A stretch of DNA of 64,000 nucleotides from Muribaculaceae bacterium (GTDB lineage Bacteria; Bacteroidota; Bacteroidia; Bacteroidales; Muribaculaceae). A model generated the notes under the pieces. It did not search any database and was not told where the DNA came from. It saw only the letters and a program-made list of their open reading frames with translations. The position numbers were made by a program, and so were the translations under genes. The stretch's first letter is position 1, and each line of letters starts with the position of its first letter. Positions 1-8,666 of the stretch are shown here, piece after piece. The stretch is from positions 1 through 64,000 of the forward strand of contig JAFSYB010000128.1 in the NCBI GenBank assembly GCA_017443765.1, written 5' to 3'.

Positions 1-80
1 ATGTTTTGGACATCGAACCTCACCTGAAATCATATCTTTCAGCTTCCTCATCTTTAATTAAAAGCATTGTTGACATGAAA

Positions 81-845
81 CTACATATTAGAGTATTGAA
101 TATAATGCTTATTCAGCAAATTTATATCTGGTGCAAATTTTTCAGGCATATTCATTTCGCTCCCTTTTATTCTAACAAGATAACTCCTAAAATTATCATC
201 AATAATGGAATCAATCAGCTCTTGTTTGATGTCAATGACGTAATCGGGTGTTATTGTAAATAGCCAATTGTCGAATGCTTTATGGAAAAAGCTATTTAGA
301 CATAATCCATTTGCAGGATTTGTTCTATTCTTTACATCTTCAGCCCAAGGCGAAATATGGCAAGCTTCGATTAAGGATGGTGTTGTTACGCCAGAAACAC
401 AACAAGTACCATGATACGCGGCGATTACAGAATCTCTGAAGAACTGTTGATTCACTCGTTGTCGGACGACACGCTCCTTCTCAATGCCTTGGGGCAAGTC
501 GTTAATTGAGACATTTAATATATTCTCAACATTCGTTTTTCTTAACTTGGCTATTATACGTTCACTCTCGTATGATAAAGCCTCTGGATTGCTCATGAAT
601 TCATTCCAAACACACTCATCGAGTTTACTGCCATTCACTAAACCTGTTATTCCTTTGGCTTGCAGCAATGGATCAAAACGGCCTAAATTGCCTATCTTTA
701 GATTCATTGCTGCTGGCGAGCGCCCTATGAGTTTCGCATATTCAATCACTAAAGGATGGCTTGCACGACTCTCCTTGAATGAAATCTTGCAATAAAGATT
801 TAGGGCAACAATCAATTCTTCTCGTGTCCAATTGTGTTTTGCCAT
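81..845 (-). CDS. HNH endonuclease-like protein
   Basis: Predicted nuclease of 254 aa. The C-terminal half carries an HNH-type core: a His in ACHISPW, then NPANGLCLNSFFHKAFD with the Asn and second His, preceded by CCVSG. This matches the HNH_2-like family found in many orphan nuclease and restriction-like proteins. The N-terminal part (WTREELIVALNLY, then GRSPAAMNLKIGNLGRFDP) is typical of these proteins and may bind DNA. I chose the ATG at 845 because a promoter -7 box covers 864-871, so an ATG seven codons upstream would sit at the transcription start; AGGAG lies just before the chosen start. The gene is clearly AT-richer than everything to its right, which suggests recent transfer. No methylase or partner is visible, so the biological target is unknown. 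Confidence 0.8.
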   Translation of the reverse strand: MAKHNWTREELIVALNLYCKISFKESRASHPLVIEYAKLIGRSPAAMNLKIGNLGRFDPLLQAKGITGLVNGSKLDECVWNEFMSNPEALSYESERIIAKLRKTNVENILNVSINDLPQGIEKERVVRQRVNQQFFRDSVIAAYHGTCCVSGVTTPSLIEACHISPWAEDVKNRTNPANGLCLNSFFHKAFDNWLFTITPDYVIDIKQELIDSIIDDNFRSYLVRIKGSEMNMPEKFAPDINLLNKHYIQYSNM

Positions 846-863
846 ATCTCCTACTATGAAATG

Positions 864-871
864 CAAAGGTA
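864..871 (-). promoter_or_regulatory. -7 box for the HNH gene
   Basis: TACCTTTG on the minus strand matches the Bacteroidetes -7 consensus TAnnTTTG. It lies about 20 nt before the chosen ATG. No clear -33 TTTG is seen. A second identical box lies at 950-957 on the same strand, 86 bp upstream. Confidence 0.5.
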
Positions 872-1211
872 GTCATTTTTCTTGTAACGATGCCCATTGA
901 GGGCAAAATTGTGAATAACTTTTTGTGACCTGCCTTTACATTCACGTTGCAAAGGTAATGTCAAGGTGTGCCAAAACTCGGTGCATCTTTATGGAAAATT
1001 CTTAACGAGGCTGTTTTTTGCGAGGTCGCTCAAAAAAGCGCAAGCCGAAATCCAGCGTTGATGGTATCTTTTTGGCTCCTGTTCGTCAAGCCAGATTTTT
1101 GCTATTGCTTCTTTGCGTTAGCGCTTGAAACTTACAAGTGGCAATAGGGTTCTGGCGATTACGCCCCGAATGGACTTTCACCGCTGATGTAAAAATAGGC
1201 CCATCTGACCC

Positions 1212-1245
1212 AAAAAGCCGTCCCGACATCACGTCGGGGCGGCTT
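1212..1245 (-). terminator. Intrinsic terminator of the giant gene
   Basis: Twelve paired bases (1216-1227 with 1233-1244, one G-U) close a 5-nt loop, and on the minus strand the stem runs straight into five T residues. It lies about 150 nt past the stop codon of the leftward 2,179-aa gene. Confidence 0.8.
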
Positions 1246-1283
1246 CACAATTGTTACTATATAATACGAGCTGAATGAATGTT

Positions 1284-1385
1284 GGATAATGGATTATTCC
1301 GCTATGCGCAAAATTGCCGCCGTTTGGCGAGGTGTACCCGGCTACGGCTCAAACATTAGCTCATCTACTGAATTATCCATTATCC
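1284..1385. repeat. Inverted repeat enclosing about 80 nt
   Basis: GGATAATGGAT at 1284-1294 is exactly inverted at 1375-1385, with further partial matching inside. ATAATGGATAATT-like motifs often occur in dispersed intergenic repeats of this group. It may be a small non-coding repeat element; no target duplication is evident. Confidence 0.4.
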
Positions 1386-1396
1386 GTATTCCATGA

Positions 1397-4300
1397 TCAA
1401 TTGCTCATCACCTTTGTGGTGGTGACGGAGCCATCGGTGTGACGTGTGACCACGATGTTCACGCCGTGGAAGGGCTTGTCGCTCTTCATGCCGGCTGCGT
1501 TGACGTAGGTCACACTCTCCACGTCGGCCGTCGTGCGCACATCGGCTACTGCGGTGGCCGCGCTGGCGGTGACGGTGAGTTGCACATACTGCGTCTGTCC
1601 GCGCTGGGTGGCCCACACAATCACCTCCTGGCTTCCGCCGTTACCGGCATTGACATTGATCATGCCGTCGTCGCTGAGTGTGAGGGTCATCTCGCCAGCT
1701 GCCGGCGCGCCCTGGCCGTGGGCACCGCCAGTGGGAATCTCCATGCCGTAGGCAACGGTGCTGCCGTCCTGCGCCAGGGTGAAGTAGGGAGCCAGGTCAA
1801 TGGTTGAACTGCCCGTGCTCACTTCGGCAGTGGCGGCGTTCATGTCGCGCTCGCAGTTGAAGTCGTCCATCACGAAGTAGGCAGCGGTGTTCAGGCCATA
1901 GGTACCCTTGTCGCTGCCGTCGAGGGTGAAGCGCACCTTGGTGACCTTGCCGAGCGGGCGAAGGTCCATCCACTGCCAGGTGTCGAGGATGTAGTGGTCA
2001 GCGGTGTTCTCGCTGCGGTAGTCGCCCAGATAGAACGTCACCGTGCCAGTCTGTGTGCTGCCGTTGAAGCCGATGGCGTTGACGGCAAACCACGAGCCCT
2101 GCGAGAACTTGGTGGCGAATCCGTCACCCACGGCCATGCCATTGTAGGCATAGGCGTTGTTGCTCACATACACACCCCGCAGCTCGTCGCCATCCTCGCT
2201 GTTGGTCACTTCCACAAACTGTCCCTCGGGGAAGGCCACCACATAGTTGGCCGAGCCATTGTGTCCCTGCCCCACTGCGCTGTGCCACTGGTCGTCAAGG
2301 CCAGTGTAAGTGGTGGCGGTCTCGTTGCTCAGCGAGTAACCATACCAGTAGTTATAGCTGGGCCAAGCGCCGGTGTTGAAGTAGTAGGAGCCGCTGTAGA
2401 ACCCGTCGCTGACCGTGCTGGCCGTTGTGGGGTCGTAAGCCCAGTGGCTCTCCTGCTCCAGGTGGTTGTCGTCGATTGTGGCGGTGACAGCATCGCCGAG
2501 CACACGCACAGCGGTCTTGGCGGTGGCCGATTGGCCATCGGCGCTGGTCACCGTGAGGCGGTAGGCGTAGCTGTAGTCGGGCGTGACGGTGAGGTTCAGC
2601 TCACTGCCCACCACTTGGTTCATCTGGTCGCGCCACTCAATGGTGTACGGCTCGTCGCCTCCGGCCACAATAGCCTCGATGGTGGCAGCCTCGCCGGCCT
2701 GAACGGTCTGCACGTCGTCCACCTCGACCACGAGCGGCTCGATGTGGCGCTGCGTGGTGAACAATTCAGTCTCAACGATGTCGCTTTCCACTCCGAGTGC
2801 GCTCACCGTCATCATGTAGGCCTTGTAGCTCGTGGCGGGCTGCAAGTCGCTGATGGAGGTAGTCACCTCGGCGTCGGCAGTGATGTCTTGCGGCGTGGCA
2901 GCCTTGAGCTCGTCGACAGCCGGGGCCTTGCGCAGGCGTGCGGGCGCACCCTGTTCCGGCTCGGTGACTGCCTCGGCAAGCACATAGAGCTTGCCGCCCA
3001 CAGTCCACCTGCTGGTAATGGTGGCAGTGGTCTCGGTGACGTTGCCCACAATGGGATAGCCCTGGGCCATCACGGGTTTCTCTTCCACCATCTCGGCATA
3101 CTCGTAGGCGCCCACGGTGGGCGACGCAGTGCTGCGCACGTTGCCATCGGCATCGGTGGTGATGAAGTCGACGGGCAGACCCATGTTCAGGTTGCCCGGC
3201 TCAAGCAGGTGGAGGTCGGCCTCGCTCAGGAACTGAGCCTGCTCGGCCACGTTGCCGCTGTTGCCCTCGAGCTCGTTGAGTGCGTCGACGGTGGTGCCGT
3301 CAAGCACAGTCTCGCCCCAGAACGCATTGTTCACAAACTGTGCCATGCCGCTGTAGTCGGCGTGGATAAACATGGCCGGGCTTCCGGTGAGGTTCTGCAG
3401 CAGGTTGTTCTGCAACTTGATGCCGTTGTAGGAGGCGCCGCTGCGTCGGGCTATGTAGTAGCAGTAGCCGCCATTGCCGGCGATGCGCACGGTGTTGTTG
3501 TACAACTCGATGAACTTCTGGTCGCCGTCAATCTCGATGCCCGCGCTGCTGTTGCTGGGCGAGGCGGTGATGTTGATCACGTTGTTGTAGACCAGGACAG
3601 GCTGCTCGGCGGTGCCATAGGTTTCGCCACGCAGCTCAATGCCGCCGCTGTAGTAAGTGGTGGCGCTGGTCACCTTGTTGCCCCGCACCACGCTGGCGCC
3701 GCGCAGGCGTGCCAGGTCAAGTCCCCAGTAACCCGTCTTTTGAACGAGCGACTGATAGACGGTGTTGTTCTCAATAAGGGCATCGTCCTCGTCGTAGACA
3801 TACACGCCCTTGGAGCCGGCCTCGTTGATGACGTTGCCGCGCACCACCAGTCCCCGCTCACGGGTGAGCCCCACATTGTTGGTGCCGCCCAGATAGAGTG
3901 CGATATAGCCGCCATCGAGCAGGTTGTTCTCAAAGGTGGCGAAGTCGTTGTTGCGGTCATTCTCGTTCACGGCGCTGGTCTTCACCAGGTTGATGCCGCT
4001 GTAGCCGCTGGTCACCGGCGTGGCCTGCACGTGGCAGCCGCGCAGGGTGAAGTGGTGGCTGCGGTCGTAGGTCTGCACGATATAGCTGTACTCGCTCTCC
4101 TTGGCGGGAACGAAGCTCATCTTCTCGAAGGTGACGTAGGGCGTGTTCTCGACATAGACCATTCCTTTCTTGTAGCTGCTGGAGCCGGGCAGGTATTCCG
4201 AGAAGCCGGCCCCCGTCACCACCACTGCGTCGCGGTTGCCGCTCAGGCTGGTGAAGGTGATGGTGTTCTGCTGGCCGGCACCAGGCACGGCGGCAAACCA

Positions 4301-7300
4301 CACATTCTCGGCGTAGGAGCCGTCTTCCACCTGGAAAGTCACAGCGCCCTCCACGCCCTCTTGGAGCGCGGCGGTAGCGGCGGCAAAGGTGGCATAGTGT
4401 GCCAGGTCGCTGGAGCCGATGATGTAGTTGCCCTTGAGGCCGGCCTTGACGATGCGCTGGGCAGTTTCGCCGTTGACGGCCATCTCGCTCTGCGACACGC
4501 CCAGTTCGGTGGTCTGTGCCGCCACGGCGTTGCCGGTGGTGGCTTCGGGCGCGATGTCGTAGGCCAGCCACAGGTAGTAGTCGCCATTGTCGGCAATGGT
4601 AAGCGGCTGGTCCAGGTTCACCACGTTCTCGCCGTCGGCCAGCGTGGTGAGCGTGCCCATCAGGCGATTGGAGCTGAACAAGGCGTTGTGCTCGGTGTAG
4701 TAGACCCGTGCAGCAGCCACGTCGCCCAGCGAGGTGGTGCCGGCGGTGCTGAACTTCACACTGCTCACATACAGAGGCTCCTTGTCACCGCTCACCGTGA
4801 GGTGCAACTGCTGCATGGGGCTGCCTACGCTGTTGCGCATCACCGGGTCGGTGGTGTTGGCCACATCGATGCTTTCGATGGTGAATGGGGCTTTCTCGTG
4901 CAGGCTCACCTCCATCTCCCAGCCATCAAGCGTGGAGGCGGTGGTGTTGGCCTCGAAGACCACGGTGAGCGAGCCGTCCTCGGCCTTGCTCACCAGGTTG
5001 GCCGGGCCAGTGGTGGTGCTGTAGCCCGTAACCTTGCCCAGAATGTTGTCGGCATTGGCTTCGCGCCCGCTGTAGACCATCATCTTGCCACTGCCAATCG
5101 AGAAGGTCGACAGGGTGTTGATTTGCACGGCACTGTTGTCGCGTCCGGGCACAAAGGTCACAGTGCCTTTGAAGCCCTTGGTGAGTTTGCCGTCCTTGCC
5201 GCCATCGTCGTAGAAAAGCATGGGTTCGGTGACGGTGACCACCTTGCTGCCGCTCTCCATGACGTAGAGGTACTTCACCACGCGCTCGCCGGTGGGGTCG
5301 CCGTTCTCAACGGTTATGACAGCGTTGTTGTCATCGGTGAGGCTCACAAGCTTGGCATCGACCACCGTCTCGGCGGGAGCATCGGCCTTGATGTCGGCAG
5401 TCACCCAGAAGTAGTTTCCGCCTTCGGCCAAATCGCGCTCGCCATTCACGGTGACGGCACTGGCCTCGGGATTCTCGACGGTGCCGAAAGCCACAGCGCT
5501 GGCGCGGTCGTTCACATTGTTATAGTATACGCTTACTTTCGAAACGGCTGCGTGCGAATCCTTGAGGTCGAGATTCACGGCCTTCACCGTGGTTACGCTA
5601 AGCGTGCCCTCGGTCTCGACGTTGAAGTCGATCAAGGCAGCATCGGTGGCACCAACGGCCATCACATCGCTGCTGGTTTGGTTCACGGTCACGCTCTTCA
5701 CCTCCATATTGTGGTTTTGGAACGGCTGCACAGTGGCCGTCCAACCCGTTCCGGCATAGTAGCTGCTGGAGGTCTTGGGGTTGAAACGGATGGTGAGCGA
5801 GCCGTCGGCACTCTGCGAGCGCAGTTTCTTGCCCGGCCCCACGTTAGCCTCGCTGGCATCCTTCAGGTTCCACAGCAGGTTGGCACTGCTCACCTCAGTG
5901 CCGCTGTAGATTTCAAACACGGCCTTGGTGCCGTAGCTTGAGCTGGCGTAATAGACATCGAAAGTCGAGAAGTCAATCTCGGCCACAGTGTTCTCCAAAG
6001 TGGGCGTGAAGGTGACGATGTAGTCGGCATCGACGGTTTCATACTTGCCGCTGTATCCCTCGGTGTTGGTGAAGGTCCACGGTCCGCTGATGTTGTGGCT
6101 GTGGCTGCCTTGGGTGGCTCGGCAGATGTTCTGCACCAAGCGCATGGCAGTGACGGTCGAGGCTGGAGCTTGCGTAGCCTCGCCCACAGTGGCGGTGTTC
6201 AGCGTCAGCGTGATTTCGTCACCATTCTGCGCCTGCTCGTTCAGGTCGAGCACCACAGCCAGGTAGTTGTGTCCCTCGGTGAGTTCCTGGTCACCGGTGA
6301 TGGCGAAGGTGGTGCCGCCCACGGTTGCCTCACCAAACGTGTTGGTGGTGGCGAAAGTGTTCTTTTTTCCTAAATAATAAGCACGTGCGCGCACAATATT
6401 CGCAGCATCGACCGTGCTCAGATTCAGTCCCTTGAGAATCAGCGGATTGCTGGTGTTGTCGGTGATCACGTCCACCACAAGCATCTGCACGTCGGTGTCG
6501 CCAGCGGCCACGGTGGCCGTAGCGGAGGCCTCGGCAGTAATGCCTGCCAGTGTCATGTCGCCTGGCAGGAACTGGCTCACCACAGCCTCCCAACCGCTCT
6601 TGGGATAACCGGCAGTGCTCTTGAGATATACGGTCATCGAGCCGTCGGTGGCGGTCGATTTCACAATTTCCGGCTCATCGAGCAATGTGGCGATAAGGTT
6701 CTCCTCGTTCACCTCGCGACCGTTGTAGAACTTGAATACATCGTTGTAGCCCACGGAGGAGGTGTTGAACAGGTCGAGTTTCGAGAAATCGACTTTGATG
6801 GCCATTCCCTCGGTGGCGGGGACGAAGGTAATCTGTCCCTCGAAGCCCTGGGTGATGTTGCCATCCACGCCGCCGTCGTCATAGAAGTTGTAGGTGATGT
6901 CGCCCACGGTAATGACTTGCGGTGTGGCACTGATGAGCGCGATGGCCGGCTTGGCCACAGCCACAGAGGTGGCGGCGGTGAATGGTGTTACGCCATCGGG
7001 ATGCGCCGCTGTGGAAATGCCGGTGATTTCCACCTGCGCTTTGGAGCCAGGGGCCGCATCGCCAAGGAACTCGCCGGCAATCGAGAACAGGTTGTTGCCC
7101 TCGGTGAGGGACTCGTTCAGGGTAAATGCGTAGCCATCGCCGGTAGCCGCCACGGTGGCATTGAGAGCCGTTTCGCCCTTGAACGTAGCCAAGGCACCCT
7201 TATAAAGGCGCAGGCTCAGCGGGTCGATGGCGCTCTCGTTGGTCGGCACTTGGAACGAGATGCCCGTCACAGCGTCGGCATTCATAATGCCAGTGGCAGT

Positions 7301-7936
7301 CACCGTTGCCGTACCGAAATTGATGGCCTCGGTGGCAGTGGTGGCGGCCTCTACCATGGAGTAGTCGCTTCCGGCACCGGTCACGGTCATGTCGTCGAGC
7401 GTGATGCAGCGCACGGTGGCGTTCCAGCCCTGAATGGCCTTGGCAAAACGGTAGAGATAACCCACCGAAATGATGCCGGTGGCATCGGTGGCCGTGTAAG
7501 TTAGATTCGTGTAGGTGCCGTCGAGTTTCTCGAGCACAGTACCAGTGGGCAAGGTGCTCGAACTGGAGACACCGCTCGTTGAGGATGCGTAACTGAACGA
7601 TTCGTCGGCATCGGGGTCGCCGGCATACACGTTCACATAGGCTGGCCAGCTGGTTCCGTCGTTGCGCACATCGAGGTTGGCGAACGTGATTTGAATCGCC
7701 ATGCCATCGGCGGGCTTGAACACCGTGAGCGATTGCGAATTGCTGCTGTTCGACGAGGAGATGCCCGTGTATCCGTTCATGTCTTGGAACGTGATCACCT
7801 CATCGGCCGCAACTTCAATCGTCTGCTTGCCAAACTGCAGTTGTTTCACCACGCGGTCGGCACGTGCCGGCAAGGCCAACGCCGTGAGCGTGAGAAGCAG
7901 TGCAGTTGTCTTGGAAAACATTGTAAAGTGCTTCAT
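1397..7936 (-). CDS. Giant secreted multidomain protein with DUF4465-like domain, under B12 riboswitch
   Basis: 2,179 aa with a signal peptide (about 1-26, ending ALPARA). From the N-terminus I see four alternations of a CUB-like beta domain (about 48-180, 349-462, 615-742, 902-1015; features such as YDDGG, YSGRE and DGSLTV) with a domain resembling the N-terminal domain of BNR neuraminidases. A right-handed beta-helix follows (about 1169-1608, many N-rich turns), then an FN3-like segment, an Ig/PKD-like domain (about 1732-1815) and a DUF4465-like domain (about 1825-2027, ending YFVMDDFNCE). The last 50 residues (AAGMKSDKPFHGVNIVVTR) look like a type IX or related C-terminal sorting tail. A cobalamin aptamer lies in its leader. 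I infer a cell-surface cobamide-binding or capture protein. As I recall, the Bacteroides B12-binding BtuH proteins are of this kind, but that needs checking. Domain limits are read by eye. Confidence 0.8.
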   Translation of the reverse strand: MKHFTMFSKTTALLLTLTALALPARADRVVKQLQFGKQTIEVAADEVITFQDMNGYTGISSSNSSNSQSLTVFKPADGMAIQITFANLDVRNDGTSWPAYVNVYAGDPDADESFSYASSTSGVSSSSTLPTGTVLEKLDGTYTNLTYTATDATGIISVGYLYRFAKAIQGWNATVRCITLDDMTVTGAGSDYSMVEAATTATEAINFGTATVTATGIMNADAVTGISFQVPTNESAIDPLSLRLYKGALATFKGETALNATVAATGDGYAFTLNESLTEGNNLFSIAGEFLGDAAPGSKAQVEITGISTAAHPDGVTPFTAATSVAVAKPAIALISATPQVITVGDITYNFYDDGGVDGNITQGFEGQITFVPATEGMAIKVDFSKLDLFNTSSVGYNDVFKFYNGREVNEENLIATLLDEPEIVKSTATDGSMTVYLKSTAGYPKSGWEAVVSQFLPGDMTLAGITAEASATATVAAGDTDVQMLVVDVITDNTSNPLILKGLNLSTVDAANIVRARAYYLGKKNTFATTNTFGEATVGGTTFAITGDQELTEGHNYLAVVLDLNEQAQNGDEITLTLNTATVGEATQAPASTVTAMRLVQNICRATQGSHSHNISGPWTFTNTEGYSGKYETVDADYIVTFTPTLENTVAEIDFSTFDVYYASSSYGTKAVFEIYSGTEVSSANLLWNLKDASEANVGPGKKLRSQSADGSLTIRFNPKTSSSYYAGTGWTATVQPFQNHNMEVKSVTVNQTSSDVMAVGATDAALIDFNVETEGTLSVTTVKAVNLDLKDSHAAVSKVSVYYNNVNDRASAVAFGTVENPEASAVTVNGERDLAEGGNYFWVTADIKADAPAETVVDAKLVSLTDDNNAVITVENGDPTGERVVKYLYVMESGSKVVTVTEPMLFYDDGGKDGKLTKGFKGTVTFVPGRDNSAVQINTLSTFSIGSGKMMVYSGREANADNILGKVTGYSTTTGPANLVSKAEDGSLTVVFEANTTASTLDGWEMEVSLHEKAPFTIESIDVANTTDPVMRNSVGSPMQQLHLTVSGDKEPLYVSSVKFSTAGTTSLGDVAAARVYYTEHNALFSSNRLMGTLTTLADGENVVNLDQPLTIADNGDYYLWLAYDIAPEATTGNAVAAQTTELGVSQSEMAVNGETAQRIVKAGLKGNYIIGSSDLAHYATFAAATAALQEGVEGAVTFQVEDGSYAENVWFAAVPGAGQQNTITFTSLSGNRDAVVVTGAGFSEYLPGSSSYKKGMVYVENTPYVTFEKMSFVPAKESEYSYIVQTYDRSHHFTLRGCHVQATPVTSGYSGINLVKTSAVNENDRNNDFATFENNLLDGGYIALYLGGTNNVGLTRERGLVVRGNVINEAGSKGVYVYDEDDALIENNTVYQSLVQKTGYWGLDLARLRGASVVRGNKVTSATTYYSGGIELRGETYGTAEQPVLVYNNVINITASPSNSSAGIEIDGDQKFIELYNNTVRIAGNGGYCYYIARRSGASYNGIKLQNNLLQNLTGSPAMFIHADYSGMAQFVNNAFWGETVLDGTTVDALNELEGNSGNVAEQAQFLSEADLHLLEPGNLNMGLPVDFITTDADGNVRSTASPTVGAYEYAEMVEEKPVMAQGYPIVGNVTETTATITSRWTVGGKLYVLAEAVTEPEQGAPARLRKAPAVDELKAATPQDITADAEVTTSISDLQPATSYKAYMMTVSALGVESDIVETELFTTQRHIEPLVVEVDDVQTVQAGEAATIEAIVAGGDEPYTIEWRDQMNQVVGSELNLTVTPDYSYAYRLTVTSADGQSATAKTAVRVLGDAVTATIDDNHLEQESHWAYDPTTASTVSDGFYSGSYYFNTGAWPSYNYWYGYSLSNETATTYTGLDDQWHSAVGQGHNGSANYVVAFPEGQFVEVTNSEDGDELRGVYVSNNAYAYNGMAVGDGFATKFSQGSWFAVNAIGFNGSTQTGTVTFYLGDYRSENTADHYILDTWQWMDLRPLGKVTKVRFTLDGSDKGTYGLNTAAYFVMDDFNCERDMNAATAEVSTGSSTIDLAPYFTLAQDGSTVAYGMEIPTGGAHGQGAPAAGEMTLTLSDDGMINVNAGNGGSQEVIVWATQRGQTQYVQLTVTASAATAVADVRTTADVESVTYVNAAGMKSDKPFHGVNIVVTRHTDGSVTTTKVMSN

Positions 7937-7955
7937 TGTGAATAATTTAGGTTAA

Positions 7956-7999
7956 TAAAAACAGTTGTCCTCACTCGGCGTGCTCCACGCAGTGAGGAC
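7956..7999 (-). terminator. Terminator-like hairpin between B12 aptamer and start codon
   Basis: GTCCTCACT (7967-7975) pairs with AGTGAGGAC (7991-7999). Inside, GCGTG pairs with CACGC around a CTC loop, with a 2-nt bulge. On the minus strand five T residues follow after a short gap. It sits 20 nt before the giant gene's start, so it could act as the expression platform of the riboswitch. No anti-terminator pairing has been demonstrated. Confidence 0.55.
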
Positions 8000-8160
8000 G
8001 AAACACTTTATCAACGGGTAATGGTGAGATTGAAGCTGACAGCGCAGCGGCGCAGCGTGGCCCCTCGAATGTCAATTTCAATTTTCAATTCACAATTGAC
8101 AGCGTGAGCTGCTCGCCTGCCATCAACGGAAATTGTCCAATTATCGATTCACAATGTGTG
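8000..8160. other. Leader segment between B12 aptamer and hairpin
   Basis: No gene seen. It contains a CAATT-rich imperfect palindrome at about 8076-8102 (TGTCAATT against AATTGACA), similar to dispersed intergenic repeats of this group. Confidence 0.4.
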
Positions 8161-8164
8161 TTTC

Positions 8165-8397
8165 GGCCCTAAGTCCACGAGAGCACGAAATCGTTCTCGA
8201 TAACGAGGCAGGTCTTCTGGCTCATCTCCGTCGTCTTGCCTGGGCCTTCCCACCGGTGCCTGTGTCCGGCAGTGACCGCTATGGCGGCAAGCGACAACGT
8301 GGAGAAATACAGCAGCGGGTTCTGCCCAGGATTCACACCTGGTTCCCTTTTCAGCTGCCGCAGGAGCGGGCGCTCGCGGCAGCCACCACATTATCAC
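8165..8397 (-). ncRNA. Cobalamin (B12) riboswitch
   Basis: Read on the minus strand, the segment shows the conserved core of the cobalamin aptamer in order: GGGAA followed by GGTGTGAATCC (about 8331-8347), CCCGC with CTGT, CACTGC, GGGAAGG, and the B12 box GCCAGAAGACCTGCC (8207-8221). A strong hairpin (about 8354-8381) lies upstream. In this family adenosylcobalamin or related cobamide binding lowers expression of the downstream gene. Here the only downstream gene on this strand is the 2,179-aa protein. The outer limits are approximate. Confidence 0.93.
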
Positions 8398-8401
8398 GCC
8401 G

Positions 8402-8433
8402 CAAAATTACTGCTTTTTCGCGAAACACACAAA
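8402..8433 (-). promoter_or_regulatory. Promoter of the riboswitch transcript
   Basis: On the minus strand TTTG (8430-8433), a 20-nt spacer and TAATTTTG (8402-8409) match the Bacteroidetes consensus exactly. Transcription would start near 8397, just before the B12 aptamer. Confidence 0.8.
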
Positions 8434-8630
8434 TTTTTGAGTATCTTTCTGCGTTCTTTTTACGATTCCGATTGCAGTAGGCGCATGATGCTATTTATGC
8501 CGAAAGTACGTCAAAATGCGGAACACCCGCAAAACTGCGTGTTTTGCAGGCATCCCTTAAATTCGCCTAATTCGTGCAATTCGCATTTAAGGTGAATTAC
8601 CCACGCAAAACCTTACAGAGCCATATTTTG
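8434..8630. other. Spacer between divergent promoters
   Basis: No gene seen. It contains a hairpin GCAAAAC/GTTTTGC (8529-8547) and an inverted repeat CCTTAAAT/ATTTAAGG (8555-8562 and 8585-8592) around AATTCG-rich repeats. These may be operator or repeat sequences. Confidence 0.4.
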
Positions 8631-8662
8631 TTTGCGAGTGTGCAAAAAAACAACTACTTTTG
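8631..8662 (+). promoter_or_regulatory. Promoter of the Cys/His protein and TonB receptor
   Basis: TTTG (8631-8634), 20 nt, TACTTTTG (8655-8662). The expected start of transcription is near 8667, which coincides with the GTG start codon proposed for the next gene. Confidence 0.75.
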
Positions 8663-8666
8663 CGGC

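Larger units (their letters stand above)
872..1396. other. Gene-free spacer between HNH gene and giant gene
   Basis: About 525 bases with no convincing gene. It holds a second minus-strand TACCTTTG box (950-957), a leftward terminator (1212-1245) and an inverted repeat (arms 1284-1294 and 1375-1385). The base composition shifts here from the AT-rich left patch to the GC-rich backbone, so it may contain the edge of an insertion. Confidence 0.6.

Noticed and set aside
6-263. An 85-codon frame at the left edge, plus strand.
   Set aside because: Opposite to the well-supported HNH gene; composition is plain AT-rich sequence and no protein motif is seen.
1994-5941. A 1,315-codon open frame opposite the giant gene.
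   Set aside because: It is the mirror of a long, repetitive, GC-rich coding strand with few stops. Its translation is rich in Gly, Val, Ala and His without domains, and no promoter or start site supports it.
8149-8595. Short open frames within the B12 riboswitch region.
   Set aside because: They overlap the conserved aptamer motifs and promoter and have no protein features.
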